From the NCBI GenBank assembly GCA_012932295.1, contig JAAONU010000016.1, positions 15,912,111 through 15,976,110 of the forward strand: 64,000 nucleotides of DNA, given 5' to 3'. The position numbers and the translations under genes were made by a program. The first letter of the stretch is position 1; each line of letters opens with the position of its first letter. Positions 1 to 12,784 of this stretch are shown piece by piece. The notes beneath the pieces were generated by a model. It was not told the origin of the DNA. It worked only from the letters and a program-made list of their open reading frames with translations, and ran no database searches. Source of the DNA: Cyclina sinensis. Its lineage: Eukaryota; Mollusca; Bivalvia; Venerida; Veneridae.

Positions 1-517
1 ACATTTTATACGCGCTAATATTTCTGCAAACAATGGCTTCTAGTTATAAGTTTACACTACAGACCTTGCTTCATGTTTTCTGTCAAGAGTTTGTAGTAGT
101 GCTGACAGGTTGGACTGCTTATAAATTTGAAAACGTGATAATTTTCTGCATTTAGCACAACATTTTGCAGTTTGAAAGACCGAACATAAAGTTTCAAATA
201 TTGTTTAGTTGGTAAAGGATAAAATCTTTTGAAATATGCCTTAACAAATTATGCTGACTTAAAGAAAAAACATGATTCTGTAATCTCTGTAAAATACTTC
301 GAAAAAGCTTAAAGAAAGAGGGAGAGAGAGAGAAGCAAAATTCTGTCAAATAACTATTTTAAACTATGGACCAGTAAAAATTGTATTGCTTTTGACGAGC
401 TCACGACTTTGAGCCTGAGAATAAAGAAGTGAATTATAACTTAAAGAATATATGGGATAAGTTTACTGAAACTGAACACTTAAAACAAAGAAAGAAGTTC
501 TGAAACAGAAAGCTCAC

Positions 518-3500
518 CCATGGTATGCTGGTTGGTAAATTTCCTTGGTGAATGTGGCGTCCGTGTACTGTTTGTAAACCACCTTTATATACTTGCTGCC
601 TATTCTGTTGTGGGTGGTCTTTATACGCAGGTCAGCTTCACTGAAATAGTAAAGACGCAAACGAGTACAAGAAAAAACCACCTCCATTAAGCATTCGCTT
701 CTGACTCATAGTTTTGTCAGTTAACGAGAAATTGCGTGGACAAACGTTGTTTGCAAAACTGACCAATTGACAAACAGGTCAAAGAGCGCGTCTCTTCATA
801 GATATGAAACAGTTCTGGAGAACACTCAGTGCATGTATAACGATTTGATATCAGATGTTAGAAGTGCAAAATGAAATGTGTGATGGTGTGATAAAATATG
901 TTTTTGAAGAATAGTCTCAGCCAATCAGTAAATTTGTCCAGATAGTTAATAAAATCATCCGTTAATGGTACTCTTAATTGAATGAATTATGAATATGTTG
1001 TGAAGTGTGATATGTTGATGATGGTAGATAATAATTCAGATGACAAGTTCGATAATCAATATTTAATTAATTTTCATATCTTATGAAATATATGTCAAAG
1101 CAACGTTTACTCCTAAAAAAGAAAAAAATGCAAAAAATATGTTATCCTTTTAAAAATGCAAATTCAATTTTTAGTAAATGCTAGCTATCATTTAACGCCC
1201 AGCTATTAAAGTGACAGATCAGCTAAACAATTCTAGCGTGAAGTGAAACGGTCACATACATTCCAAGAGACATATATTGTGACATATAGCCCCTCCGTCT
1301 GACGGCTTAAGTGTGGAAGAAGCAGGTTTATGGTTCATTCTATGACAGTTTGTTGTTATCGATTATCAATTTATCATTTAAGAATACATATATTGATATA
1401 TAATTGAATATGAATTACGAAGTTTTCACCTCTTAAATGCCAAAAGATGTCGAGAAGGAGTTTCACGCTTCCTATGCCATCTAAAATAATCTAGACATAC
1501 TTTGATATTTGGTGTTTTAATGTCGTACGTCAGTTATTGTCTACATATGTATGTATGTCGGTCGATCTTCATAGAAAATTATGTCGGTCATTCGGTACAC
1601 TATAGAGATGTGTACTGTTCTGTTTTCAAATGACATTGTTTCACACAGTATAATGCTGACCAGTATGTTTTTGATCGATCTATGCGGTATAGAAATAGTG
1701 TCCACCATTAAAAGGCTTTATTTGTTGCTTTCTAGGCGCTGTTTTAAGTATTTCATCCTCCACTGCTATATACATATTCTGCCCACTTGAATATGCTTGT
1801 ATCGCCACTAGCAGTTATATCGATTGACAATCTTATCGAAAAGTGGAAATGTTAGTCGTTTATAGTTCAAAGAATACTGAGATATACATGTATTTAGTAT
1901 CAGAGAGATGATGCAATCGCATTGTCCACTATCTTTTTAAAACGATCACAAATCGTTGTTGTAAGGGTGAAAGCGTCCCTGTGAATAACTTTGCCCTGAA
2001 TTTGCATCTTTCGATTTGTTTAACAAAAGTTCAGTGTAAGATGGAAAGGTAAGTTATTATCAACTTTCTCACCATTTTTTTTAAAGAAACACTACATATT
2101 TTAACCTAGTAACACTAATACAATCTATTTATTATAATAAACATGTCAAGTTTAATGTTATTTTTGTCGTACAACAGATAATAAATGTTTGGAGTTGTCT
2201 TCACTAACAGTACATCACTTATCAAGCCTCCCACTACATTTTTAACGAGGACATAAAAGAATTTTTATGATTAACTAGCAATTCTATTTATCTGAGCCTA
2301 TCTATTGTCGGTACCGGTTATCCGTATAACCGTCACTCTTGAAGAGCTTCCGGTATCTTGAGTTGTAAATGCATTCTAGAGATACTTAATCCCATTCCAG
2401 AGACACACCTTGTTGTTATACATGCTCAGTGTACAGCACCGATACACTAGATAGACCTTATTGCCTCAAAACAACATGTCCTTCACAAAAATCAAGACCT
2501 TATTGCCTCAAAACAACATGTCCTACACAAAAATCAAGACCTTATTGCCTCAAAATATCATGTCCTTCACAAATATCAAGACCTTATTGCCTCAAAACAA
2601 CACGTCCTACACAAAAATCAAGACCTTATTGCCTCAAAACAACATGTCCTGCACAAAAATCAAGACCTTATTGCCTCAAAACAACATGCCCTGCACAAAA
2701 ATCAAGACTTATTGCCTCAAAACAACATGTCCTACACAAAAATCTAGACCTTATTACCTCAAAACAACATGTCCTACACAAAAATCAAAGCTTATTGCCT
2801 TAAAAGCAGTATTTCAGAAATGAAAGACCAGATATTGTCAAAAACCGGCGCCTTAGTCAAATTATTATACGGACAGTTCTTCAGCAGTTAGGCAATCTAG
2901 GCAATAAAGGAAATGTCAACACCATGTCACATTTGTTTTAGAGAACTACATGGTCCTAAAATTTGTTCACTGCATTTGAATATAAAAAAAGAAAAACGAT
3001 TAAATAGCAATTCACTTCTCATAAACCAGTGTCAAGGAATGAGAAATATCATTTCAAATGCACGCTTTATATCTACGATTTGAATAGAGGTCTCGCTTTT
3101 GCAGAATTTTGTGTCTTATATCACGGAAATGTTCATGAATTTGTAAACATGATAATACAAAACAACAATCAAACACCAGACAGTGCGTTCATGCATGACT
3201 CTCCAATGCAAGTTGTTCGCATCGAATTCGATATATAAGTCGTTGAAGTATTGAACATTTCTAATACAGCATTCTACATGTGTTTACCTAGGGACTAATA
3301 TTCAAATAGTGTATTTCATTAAGACGTAAAGGTTGCTAATCTCAGACCAGAAAGTTTGCAACTATTTTTTAGATCAATACAAAATACTAAAATAGTATCA
3401 GTAGGATTTATACATTAATAATCTATGTTTTTGACGTAACGTTACTGTGCGTCGCGTCTGACGTCAGATCATTGCATTTATGTTTTGACAAAGTTTGCTC

Positions 3501-6500
3501 TTGTTTGGGACATTTTAAGAGGGTTAGATTTGCGTACGAAATCAGTCTTTCATAACGTGCTTTGTCGATAAGCTTATGAACACGCTATTGGCCACATATT
3601 TCACAGTATAAAAACCAGGATGTGAACTTTGCGATACATCATTATTAAAACAAAAACGTCGCTTTGGTTAATTATGAATAGATGCACATGTATAAATAAA
3701 AAAAATGTTTACAAATTATGAGCCATGATTTATAAAGCTAATAAAAAGACACTTAAATATGATCTATTTTAATACAATTTAACACTCTGGCCTTTTTATT
3801 ATTCAGTCTCATCATATTTCTTGATTGAATTTTAATACCCATGCCAATGAATCTTTTCATCTTAGGCGACAATAAAATTGAATGAATGATACTCTAAAGT
3901 CAGATGGACAAACTGTTTTTACCATATATGGAAACAACGAACGATTTAAAAAATATATATCTATTTACAGGCACTTATAAGGTGAAGTTTACTTGACTTA
4001 AAAAATGGCGACAAAGTGTGGTGATGACGTAAATAGCTCGAACTCAAGGTTCAGTAATACATGACATCAATTATGAAAATGTAACGTAGCAATTATAAAG
4101 CAAAGAAAATGAAAGCAAAGCTGACTTTGTATCAATAACTGAGGTACTTTATCTCAAAGAATAATTCTTCTGAGATTCGAACGAGCCCTGACAAAGTATA
4201 CACCTTTGGCTGTTCAAACCTCTACTATTTCAATTTTATTTTCGTCTTAATATTGCACGTGTATATTTTCTTTAAATAGTGAAGTCAAATCACGTTTCAG
4301 TGCACTTGCAATTAAGCAATGAAATAAAACTCTTTTTGAAATAAAGGCATGTTTGGCAAGTTATTGCAGCAGAACGACGTGCTGTACATAATAATATGGT
4401 TTGGTTTTGGAGAGTCCTATATTTGATTAACAACAACACTATCAAAACATTTTAAGTACAAGTTGATTTTTTTAGATTGATTTATATTTTTTTTTCAACG
4501 ACGTGTCCCATATGTCTGTCTCAAGTTTGTATTTTGGTTTGGAGTTTTATAACCTAGCTCCTAATTTGTAAATGAATATGCATGCATACTTGGCAGCGAC
4601 AGATTGCACCAGGCCTTTCTGTAATTGGTATGGTTGCATTTAGCGTGGAAAAAAAGGAATCCACAAGTCTAGAGGTTGATTTTTTTTTTTGAACGTCACC
4701 TGAGATTTCCTTTTCAACTCTCTTTAAAATATTTACCTTGAATATCTATGCATGTAAATGAAAGTGACCATTTTATCGTTGAAACTAACTTAGTTATGAT
4801 GTAACCATGCTATGGTCTATAGTCACGTAAGTTTTCGCTTAAAGTCTGTCTGAATAGATTGGCAGTAGTTCGGACTTGTTGGAAACGAGACGATTTTCGA
4901 AAAGAACCGCTGAAACTATTAGAATGTCAGACCGAGGATATGTCGGAGATCTTAACAGTTCATCAGTTCCTTATATGGCAGATTTTGTGACAGATGGTTG
5001 ACTATTCAGAGTACAACAAAATCATTCACGCCGATTTCTTCAAAAAAAAAGAAAGTCATTTTTCGTCAATATTTCGTACATTTCTTTAGACAAATCCAGT
5101 ATCTCTGTTTGCAGACGACATTTATTTGTTTTCGGGGAACCATGTCTCGTGATTCTTGTCACGTTGCGAACGTATGTACATGTAAAATGTTTTCAAAGTA
5201 AAAGAACAGTACGGCGCAAAGATTGATAAGCATGGCGTGCATGTACATAAATAGATAGACCTCAACTTGATTCATTACAATGCGTAATCATTTGTCACAT
5301 TGTAATTACATTTTACATTCTTTTCATTGCGAGGAAAAGTAAAATTTGTTACTTATTACGGTCGTTTGTTCGGCTACAATATTTCTTAACTTATATGATT
5401 ACCTTCTGAGTGATAAGCCTGTGCTAAGAAAAGTCAGGAGATTCTCAGATGGTCATTTCTGCATTTTCAAACATGTATGAATTGTCAATTTTTTTATTAA
5501 TTACCTGTGAAAATAGTTAGACGTTTACTTTATCATTTGTGTTTGTTAGAACACAACGGAACTGGACCGAATGGAACGGAAGACCTGAACACAACAGAAG
5601 ATTCTTCCATGCATTAATTAATCTTTGTTGTTTTTGAGTCACAATCGTAGATTACAATCAGACGAACTTTATGTTTATACGTCACAGAGCTGAGCCAGCT
5701 TAACATAACGTAATGTAAAATATTTGTATACTGGCTTTATTTTTGAGAGAATGAAAAGGTTTTTAAAATGATTATGTATTTCCCCAAAATTCTTGTGTTA
5801 TTGTGCTAGAACCATTAATATGGGCTTTTGGACAGTTCTCATAATGTTATTTTTCTTTTAGTATTGATGATAATTTACAACAAAAACAAAAAACAACAAT
5901 CCAACAGTATCAACAATTTAACAAAATATCCTTTTAGTAACCTGACGGCAGAGGTTTGTATAATAATATTGCAGAAAGAAGTACTTAAGAAATCAGCTAA
6001 GTTCAGCAAATCTAAATAACAGTGACGTAACGTGACAAAATCAACATTCTGGTCAACTTGATGTCATCGAGAAAAAGACGTCAAAGATGACGTCATAAAC
6101 AAATTAACGATTTCTTCTGACACATGTTATTTTCTCCCTTCTCTGAAATTAAATTTCTCTGAACTACAATAAAGTGCTGCATTTGAAAAAGTGCGAGTAA
6201 AGTCTTCGAAGGTTACTAAAGCATGGATATTGACATATAACCTACTAACTATATCGTATGTCGCATGTTACATGGAATGACGTCCATGATGTGAAAACGA
6301 TTAATAGAAAATAATGTTATAAATGCATTGTTTATTCCACTATCAGTGTACCTTCTGTCACGTTAGGGTGCAATAAAAAGTATACAAAGGTAATTTCAAA
6401 ACAGTCTGTTATCTGAAAGTGAAAAAATCTGAAAATGTAAAATTTGACCACATTGTTTTTAAATCTCACTGCACGGCAAACTAATTATTTTTTTAGTCAT

Positions 6501-7877
6501 TGTTATGTAAAAAAATCTTTCACTTTAAGAGTTTATATACTGGAGATGAAAAAAGTGCGGCAACAAAGTATGACGTCATGGTGATCTCTAACCAGTCCGC
6601 GCGTCAAACATTTATTGTAGAATTTGTTTCTCTCGACTTCCGTCCGACAAATAAAGTATATCTTGTAAAAAATCTAAAGCTTTGTGTAACCTATTTTAGA
6701 AGTTGCTGACGTCATTAAAGTCGGTCACGTGATAAACAAAAAATCTGTTTAATCTTTTTATAGACATTTTGTACCATATTCTCATTTATAACAATGACTA
6801 AAAGTGTAAGTGTAAATATAAGCCAATTTATCCTTCTATAAAGTCTGTAAATGCGTTTTGTAACGTTTAAAGAAATGGTTATGCAACGAGGCATCCTACA
6901 CAATGCACTTGAACTTGGAAGACCAATGAACTGTCAGACTGTGTAGGTGGAAAAAATGGTCGTCGAACTATATGTACTGTCATTTTAGTGTGACAAAATA
7001 GAAGTGTCAACCTGAAAAATGACAACAGACTAAACTGCGCATACTAACCGGTAATATATGACGCTTTGGTAAGCTGGATGTACGAAATGAATGAAAATGT
7101 ATTTATTAAGACACGCTGCTTCTGGTGGGTAAGAAGTGCAAACAATTACGAAACTAGAGGCCCCGACATTTGTAGAAGAGAACAGTTTACCCCACCACAT
7201 AACTTTTTTGAAACATGCTTTAAAATTGCTGTGTTTAAACTTGCTGACTAAACTATAGCTGCACTGATTGATATATTTAGAATAACTAACAAACATAAAA
7301 TGTTTTATTACAGTATCTCTACGTGCGATGTTAATATATTGTTTCTTCTATACCTGTTAGAATGTGAAAATGTAACTGTCAAACTACAATCTCTACCATT
7401 CTTGATTTTTTTACAGGTTCTATACAGTATGTCCCTGGGTCTTTCTTTCCCTTTTCTTAGGCAAGCGAGAATATTGCCAAAATGGTTTATGCTAACACTG
7501 TTTTTAAAAGAAATGTATCTATGGTTTATTAGATACTACACATACAGCAAAAGATTCTTAGCTCTGTAAATTCTCACTTATTCTATTAACTTAACAACCC
7601 CATGTTCGTCTCTTTTAAATTTTTAATTTTTGGCTTGTCTTTTGTCCCAACGAGGGGTTTAACATTAAAGGAAGATAAATAGATAGATAGATAAGATCAA
7701 TGCGAATTTTAGAAGTAAACAAAGCGATTATTACCTTTGGTGATTGAACACAAGGTCTCTTCCCGACGGGGCATAGTCCCATTCCAGTTCCACGGCCGCG
7801 ATGTAGTACCGTCTAACTCTAGCACCTACACCACAACACAGGACGAAAAGGAGAAAAACTTTTACATAATTCCTCAT
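518..7877 (-). CDS. Ceruloplasmin/hephaestin-like multicopper oxidase, 5' two exons (partial)
   Basis: Two spliced coding exons are visible. Exon 1 is 7877-7735, starting at ATG 7877 in an ACC-ATG-A context. It encodes a signal peptide (hydrophobic run VFLLFVLCCGVG, residues 8-19) followed by RRYYIAAVELEWDYAPSGRD. Its donor is AAAG|GTAATA. Exon 2 is 640-518, with acceptor TATTTCAG and donor GTGAGC. The split codon AG|T restores Ser, and the frame runs through RIGSKYIKVVYKQYTDATF. These two blocks match the start of the first cupredoxin domain of ceruloplasmin, hephaestin and factor V/VIII A-domains (family knowledge: a ...YYIG..E..WDY... strand, then a RIG..YKK..Y..YTD.TF segment). Such proteins are secreted or membrane-anchored ferroxidases. 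The copper ligands would be in later exons, which lie beyond base 1, so catalytic competence cannot be judged. Intron 1 is about 7.1 kb. About 88 codons are in the window. I am confident of the family but not of the exact orthologue. Confidence 0.86.
2300..2445 (-). mobile_element. SINE body fragment without tRNA head
   Basis: This stretch aligns by eye with 23655-23810. Shared blocks in order are a GTCG..A..CGGTT..CCGTAT segment, a CCCATTC.AGAGACAC segment and a GCTCAGTGT..AGCAC..G.ACA segment. The 23.7-kb copy carries a tRNA-like head beyond this point on the minus strand. Here the head is absent and the 42-bp minisatellite begins instead. Confidence 0.55.
2453..2812. repeat. 42-bp minisatellite, about 8.6 copies
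   Basis: The unit begins AGACCTTATTGCCTCAAAAC and repeats every 42 bases (first starts at 2453 and 2495), with a few substitutions per copy. Because 42 is a multiple of three, two overlapping plus-strand frames stay open through it with a 14-residue period. That openness is most simply a by-product of the repeat length, not evidence of a protein. Confidence 0.92.
5020..5160 (+). mobile_element. Possible LINE reverse-transcriptase scrap
   Basis: One frame reads NPVSLFADDIYLFSGNH, which resembles the F/YADD catalytic block of non-LTR reverse transcriptases. Flanking frames are broken and no other RT motif is visible, so this is a weak call. Confidence 0.25.
7300..7695 (+). mobile_element. Possible LINE 3' end with GATA tail
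   Basis: An open frame ends at 7569 in a C-terminus (residues FIRYYTYSKRFLAL) that resembles the terminal K/RYI..(S/T)KR block of the LINE at 54.6 kb. About 110 bases further a (GATA)n run at 7677-7692 follows, like the short microsatellite tails of CR1/jockey-type elements. No RT catalytic motif is present, so this is tentative. Confidence 0.35.
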
Positions 7878-8741
7878 GGTAAAACGATACACTTGCTTAT
7901 TCTGCTGTTCTATTTCTCGATCAGTGAACGTTCGTACAACACATTATCCGCTAACGTCTTGGCCAACGGAACTCTACATAGCGTCACTCCGTTTCGCCGC
8001 TACGTTTCAACGTGTAATTCCTCAAATCGAATTTGTTTACAGTGTGTTTAAAATCTGCATACTCAATTATGTAAAAGTTTCTGCTCTGGTGACTCCATTG
8101 CGGGAAAAAGATGTATCACCGTCCGTGAACACCGCTCAACTGTCATCATTTAATTGTTGCACCGTTATAATGGCCACGGCAGTTGTCAAGAGACAACGTG
8201 TCCTTACGTATATTAATTTACCGAGGTTGCGTAAGGTCAATGGTCAGTAACAACCAGGTGTTCGTAACCACATTACAAACAGCGACGTCATCTGGTCCAG
8301 GAAAATAGACGCTACATGTACACCAATGTAGGAACTAAAATTATCGCCTTTTTTCAAAGCTTTTCCTCGTGAACAAATTTTTACCTACGTTAAAACGTTT
8401 CTTTCTCAATACACAGATTAGATGAAACTCGCGTCCTATAAAAGAGGCTACGAGTTTTGACACTACTGGTAAAAATTCAAGTAACGAGTGAAGTTCATCA
8501 TATTAGACAAATTTAATTAACAAAAATTAAACATAGCTCAGCAAATTTGTTTAAACTTGCTGTGTCATTTACACTAATTGCTGGTTGCCAATCACAAAAT
8601 GTATGGGGTTTGAGGTAAATTATTGATCAGAGTTAGACGCATTTTTATTTCCTTGCGTATTTTCGCAGAAAACATTCTGCAATTTCAACGTTATATACTA
8701 GTATAATAAGACAACAGCCAAGATCAAATGGTTCTTTCTTA

Positions 8742-8780
8742 ACCCCCCCCCCCCCCCACCTCATCCACCCACCCCCAAAT
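8742..8780. repeat. C-rich tract (G-run tract on minus strand)
   Basis: About 16 consecutive C are followed by further C runs (CCACC, CCCACCCCC). On the minus strand, which is the coding strand of the oxidase gene, this gives at least four G-runs within about 40 bases. It lies about 870 bases upstream of that gene's start codon. Confidence 0.85.
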
Positions 8781-9394
8781 ACACACACTTATTTCTTTAC
8801 AGTAGACTGAAATCCGAAACAAGAAGTGTACAGAACAGGTATACATTTAAAAAAATCCCTAAGAAAAAAAAAAATCAAACAACATGTGAATTAAAATAAC
8901 GCGATTCTTAAAAATATATTGATAATTACACACTAACCACACTTTCCAAATGCGACCAAAAGCTATTATCTATATTTTCATGTACAATACACGCTTTATT
9001 CTACATTATTGATATTAATCATATCGGCAAGACTAGCACTAAGTTTGGAAAGGTCTGAAACATATGTTATGTTATATAACAATAATGCACGTGATAATAT
9101 TTGTGAGTTAAAGTTAGTAAACGTGTTTTATCAAACTTTATGGTCATGTTGTGGATCCATGAAATGTATTGCATTGAAAAAATAAATATTGTATTTTATA
9201 CAAATATACAAGTGTTAGAACTGGAGATTTAGAACTTGTCGTTTTATTATCGCATCTTCGTTGAATCATCACTGTATCAAGATACGAGTTTTCGTTGCAT
9301 ATATTTTATAGAAAAGTATTAATACTTGTTTGAAATACTATCTATGGCAGTTTCTGATACTTCGGTCAAAACGTAATGTGGAAGGCAAGGTAAA

Positions 9395-9472
9395 TCTCGA
9401 TGGAAAGATTCGTACCCGCGACCACAGGGTAAGAGACTGATGCTATAACCCTACACTGTGGCTCATTCAATT
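9395..9472 (-). mobile_element. tRNA-Lys-like SINE head
   Basis: Read on the minus strand, the segment has a tRNA order: an A-box-like TAGGGTTATAGCATC, an anticodon region CAGTCTCTTACCCTG with CTT in the loop position, and a B-box-like GGGTACGAATC. The AGCAT..(A)GTCTCTTA..(T)C sequence resembles tRNA-Lys(CUU). Mismatches in the stems and the lack of a clean acceptor stem suggest a SINE head or pseudo-tRNA rather than a working tRNA gene. Confidence 0.5.
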
Positions 9473-10087
9473 TCTATTATGTTTATTCGAAACTGACAAT
9501 GCCAAACAGACATTAATTTTTCAATCAGTGAACCCTTCTACACCAAGGTTTCAACTTGCTAGAAAGCTTTATTTATGGACATTGCGTGCAATTGAACTTC
9601 AAATTAAAGGTTAGTATATGGTTTAGAATATGAATTTTAACCACTTTAAGCGTTTAGTGCAGCACATAACCATACAATGGTGGCACCAGTGTTTTCATCT
9701 TGATAGGAAGTTATATATATTTTCAGGAATTTTACTGACCTAGGAGATATTCTCGGTCAACTAAAGTACCAACTAATTTCTTGACATAGTGAGTAAAACA
9801 CTGTTAGGTTTGAACAAACGTACAAAAAATCATTCTAATGGTTTTTACAGTACTAGTACAAAAGAAGTCATGATTTTATTAATACAAAACTTCTGTAGGA
9901 ATAAAAGAGACAGGTGTAATTTTATTATGTTTATTTCGAATGTTTTCGTAATATGTAATATCTTTGGTATGTTTACTATTTCGCATCTTTATAATATAAC
10001 AAATTTCCTGGTAACAAAACAATATACATTTGTATCACATTAAAGAGTAACAAAACAATCTTATCAACAGTGTGACTAACTCATAAA

Positions 10088-10680
10088 ACAAGAGGGTCCT
10101 TGACGGCCCTGAATCGCTCATCGGAAAACAACTACTCCAATATTCCTCCATACTTTTACGTAAAACAAGTGAACTCTGGGACTAAGTTTAGGCAGGGTCT
10201 TAGGGCAAAATTTTACCATTCTTTGAAAAAGTCTTCTAGGCAACGTTGCATACCATTTATCAAAGATCTAAGCCATATGATTTCAGAAAAAAAGATTCTT
10301 TAAAGTATTTTCAGATCTCTTTATCCCAGGTAATGGCAGTATAGGCCCCAGGGGCAAAATACTAAAGCTCTTATGTTTCCAGAAAAAGATAAAAAGGTTT
10401 TTGTAGTACATTGTATTTACTTTAATATCTATCTGTAAAACAAGTGAACTCCGAGATGGAGACGTTATTAACCCCTGGTGGGTGATTTTAGCATACTCTG
10501 AAACCATCCCATGCACGGTTTGCTACATAGTAAATCCTGACACAGCACGGCTTAAGACAAGAAGAATTTTCCAACTATATCTTTATGCAAAATAAGTGAC
10601 CCAGGGCGAGGCAAAAATTGACTATGTTATGATTTTAGCAATGTTTGTTGAAGTCCAAATCCAGGTTATTTAGACATGAC
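10088..10680 (-). repeat. Dispersed bivalve repeat with internal direct repeats
   Basis: It starts AAGAGGGTCCTTGACGGCCC...TCGCTCA, the reverse complement of the end motif found at 32164, 32882 and 39927. Inside, a block starting AAAACAAGTGAACTC occurs near 10164 and again near 10436, and a weaker version (AAAATAAGTGACCC) occurs near 10586. This gives a decayed tandem of about 270 and 150 bases. Confidence 0.6.
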
Positions 10681-12784
10681 ATATTTCACATGAAACATTC
10701 ACAATCACATACATGTACCTAAATTTTAACATCTAAAAGGCTAACAATTCACATGTGTCCATAAATCCAAGTATATTCTTACAAAACCAGCTGCACATGA
10801 CATTTACAAACGCCTTAATGAAAATATTCTAAAAACAAATCATGAGCAATATGAAACTGACTATGATAGTAAATTCATGCCATGTTCATGAACATCAAAT
10901 AATATTTTCAAAGAAACAGATTCGTTTTTTCAGTATTCCTTTGAAATTTTAATAAAGACACACTTTGCTTTTGGTTTATACACTGATAAAATCTGCAGCT
11001 GACTTCATTGTTAAACGGGTTTGTTTCTCTTCCTATACAGCAATAGTCTTCCTGTATTTTCTAATGAAACAAAGTGTCTACTGATGTTAACAATGCTACA
11101 ACTACTCTTGGTAATGAAGACATTTAAAGAAATTAGCCTCTCTTGAAAATCGTTTATGACTTCTCTTTCCAGTACATAACCAAAAAACCTCAAATATTAT
11201 AACTACATCTGTAGGTCTCTGATAAAACTTAGTTATAAAGAAAACCAGTAATATCATAATAGTGTTGGTTACAATTGTTGCCAGAAATATTTCATTTAAA
11301 GGATACACTGGCACATAAATTGTAAGAGTTTTTAGCTTAATGCCCTGCCAATTTACACTGTATACATGTAAGCAAATGTCTTCACTTAGTTTTGTCTAAA
11401 AAGATGTTGAATACACTTAACTACAACATTATTTTAGCCTGTTTTAAGACCTGCAAGAATTATAATACAATTAATCATACCACAATTTTGAAAGATTGAT
11501 AACACTCAAATTTTCTGATGTAAGTATTTAACATAGTTTTCCACATCCTTATGTACTGTGGTTACAAAACAGACTAGAAATTAAACCAAATTATTGCATC
11601 CTAATAACAATTATTCTTATATTATTTTCTTAACAATACAAGGTTCTGAAAGCAACTTGCTTGTAGTGAAGATCTTTCTTTATCACGTTAGACATGATTG
11701 TAAAATTCCCTAGCATGCTCCAGTTTCACATGTATTTCCCCTCCGCAATCCCACCCTCTCCCCACCCCCTGAAAAAAATATCACTGATTTTGTGCCATTT
11801 ACATGACACAAAAAGAACAAGATCTATCACTAAAGGTGATGAATACCCTTATGACACAGAAATTTCTTCATTTACAGTTTGTCTGCCATAATATCAAAAA
11901 AAATAATTAAAAAAAAAAATTGGCTAAAAAATCTAAGACTCAAACCTCTGTGGAAAGTTTACTCAGCAGTATAAGTCAACCATATCGATAAAAACACATA
12001 ACCATTCTGCAGAAAAAAATATCACAGAGCTCAATACACACACTACATGTACATGCTAAGGATGCGCAAATCTGGGCTAAATACTAAAGAAGTTTGATTA
12101 TACTCAAATTAGTTGCTTAGAAAAAGCATGGACAAATTTATGTACTTGAAAAACCAAAAGCCCATACCTCAGTGAAAAATCATGGCAGTGGAATGTGGCA
12201 ACACGCTTGGTACTCATGTTTCTTGTACGTATTATTAAATTCTGAATCATAAATGATTAGGACCAGTCCTGACATATGGATGTGAAAAAAAATCTAAGGT
12301 CCATAACTCAGTGAAGATGTATGTTATATAAGAAAATTAGATAATTTTATAAATGTGATAGGAATGATTGAAGGAAACAACACATAAAATAACTTCGATG
12401 ACTACTACAGCTAGGTCAAATAATGCAAAATCTTAATCCTAAGCAGCCATAAACATTTCCAACAGTTATTTAAACTTGAACGATATTCGATTCATCCTAA
12501 AATTACTGCTTTGGCCCAGCTGAAATGTTTGATTCATCTTATTGCTATAACACAATACGTCTTCTTAAACCAGCAATAAGATGTAAATATAACAGGTATG
12601 CTCATCTAAGATTTTTTACTATGCTGACTACTCTTCCTGCAAAGAAATCATTTTTAAGTTTCATTTGCCCTATTTTGTCATTACACAACACAGTATTAAA
12701 TTTCCTGAACACTTATGTCCCCATTCAGTGTAGAAGTTATCTGAAGAAGGCATAGACTCTTCACAACCAATGCTCCATGGCTGA

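Larger units (their letters stand above)
641..7734 (-). other. Intron 1 of the multicopper oxidase gene
   Basis: A 7.1-kb AT-rich intron bounded by the donor at 7734 and the acceptor at 641. It contains a SINE-like body (about 2300-2445), a 42-bp minisatellite (2453-2812) and possible LINE scraps on the plus strand (about 5020-5160 and 7300-7695). The small ORFs here, including a 69-codon one at 3029-3238 (GTG start), match nothing I recognise. CRE-like TGACGTCA at about 6087 is an isolated motif without context. Otherwise I see nothing in 641-2280, 2830-5000 and 5200-7290. Confidence 0.6.
7878..12784. other. Intergenic region between the oxidase and ASB genes
   Basis: The two genes are both on the minus strand, so this holds the promoter side of the oxidase gene (just above 7877) and the 3' side of the ASB gene (just below 12785). 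8080-8270 is noticeably less AT-rich and may be oxidase promoter or 5' UTR, but no core element is clear. A C16 tract (about 8744-8759), a tRNA-like SINE head (9395-9472) and a dispersed repeat (10088-10680) are listed separately. I see nothing convincing in 10700-12780. Confidence 0.5.

Noticed and set aside
1..517. Third exon of the multicopper oxidase
   Set aside because: I looked on the minus strand for the next conserved block (LGP-type strand) and did not find it; it probably lies beyond the window.
2429..2823. Two overlapping 120-codon plus-strand ORFs as genes
   Set aside because: They are the two open frames of the 42-bp minisatellite in an intron; no start context, no family similarity.
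7737..8250. Plus-strand ORFs of 104 and 124 codons
   Set aside because: They overlap the minus-strand oxidase exon 1 and its upstream region; the minus strand carries the recognisable protein and splice donor.
9395..9472. Functional tRNA-Lys gene
   Set aside because: Only the A-box, anticodon region and B-box words are tRNA-like; the acceptor and D stems do not pair well.
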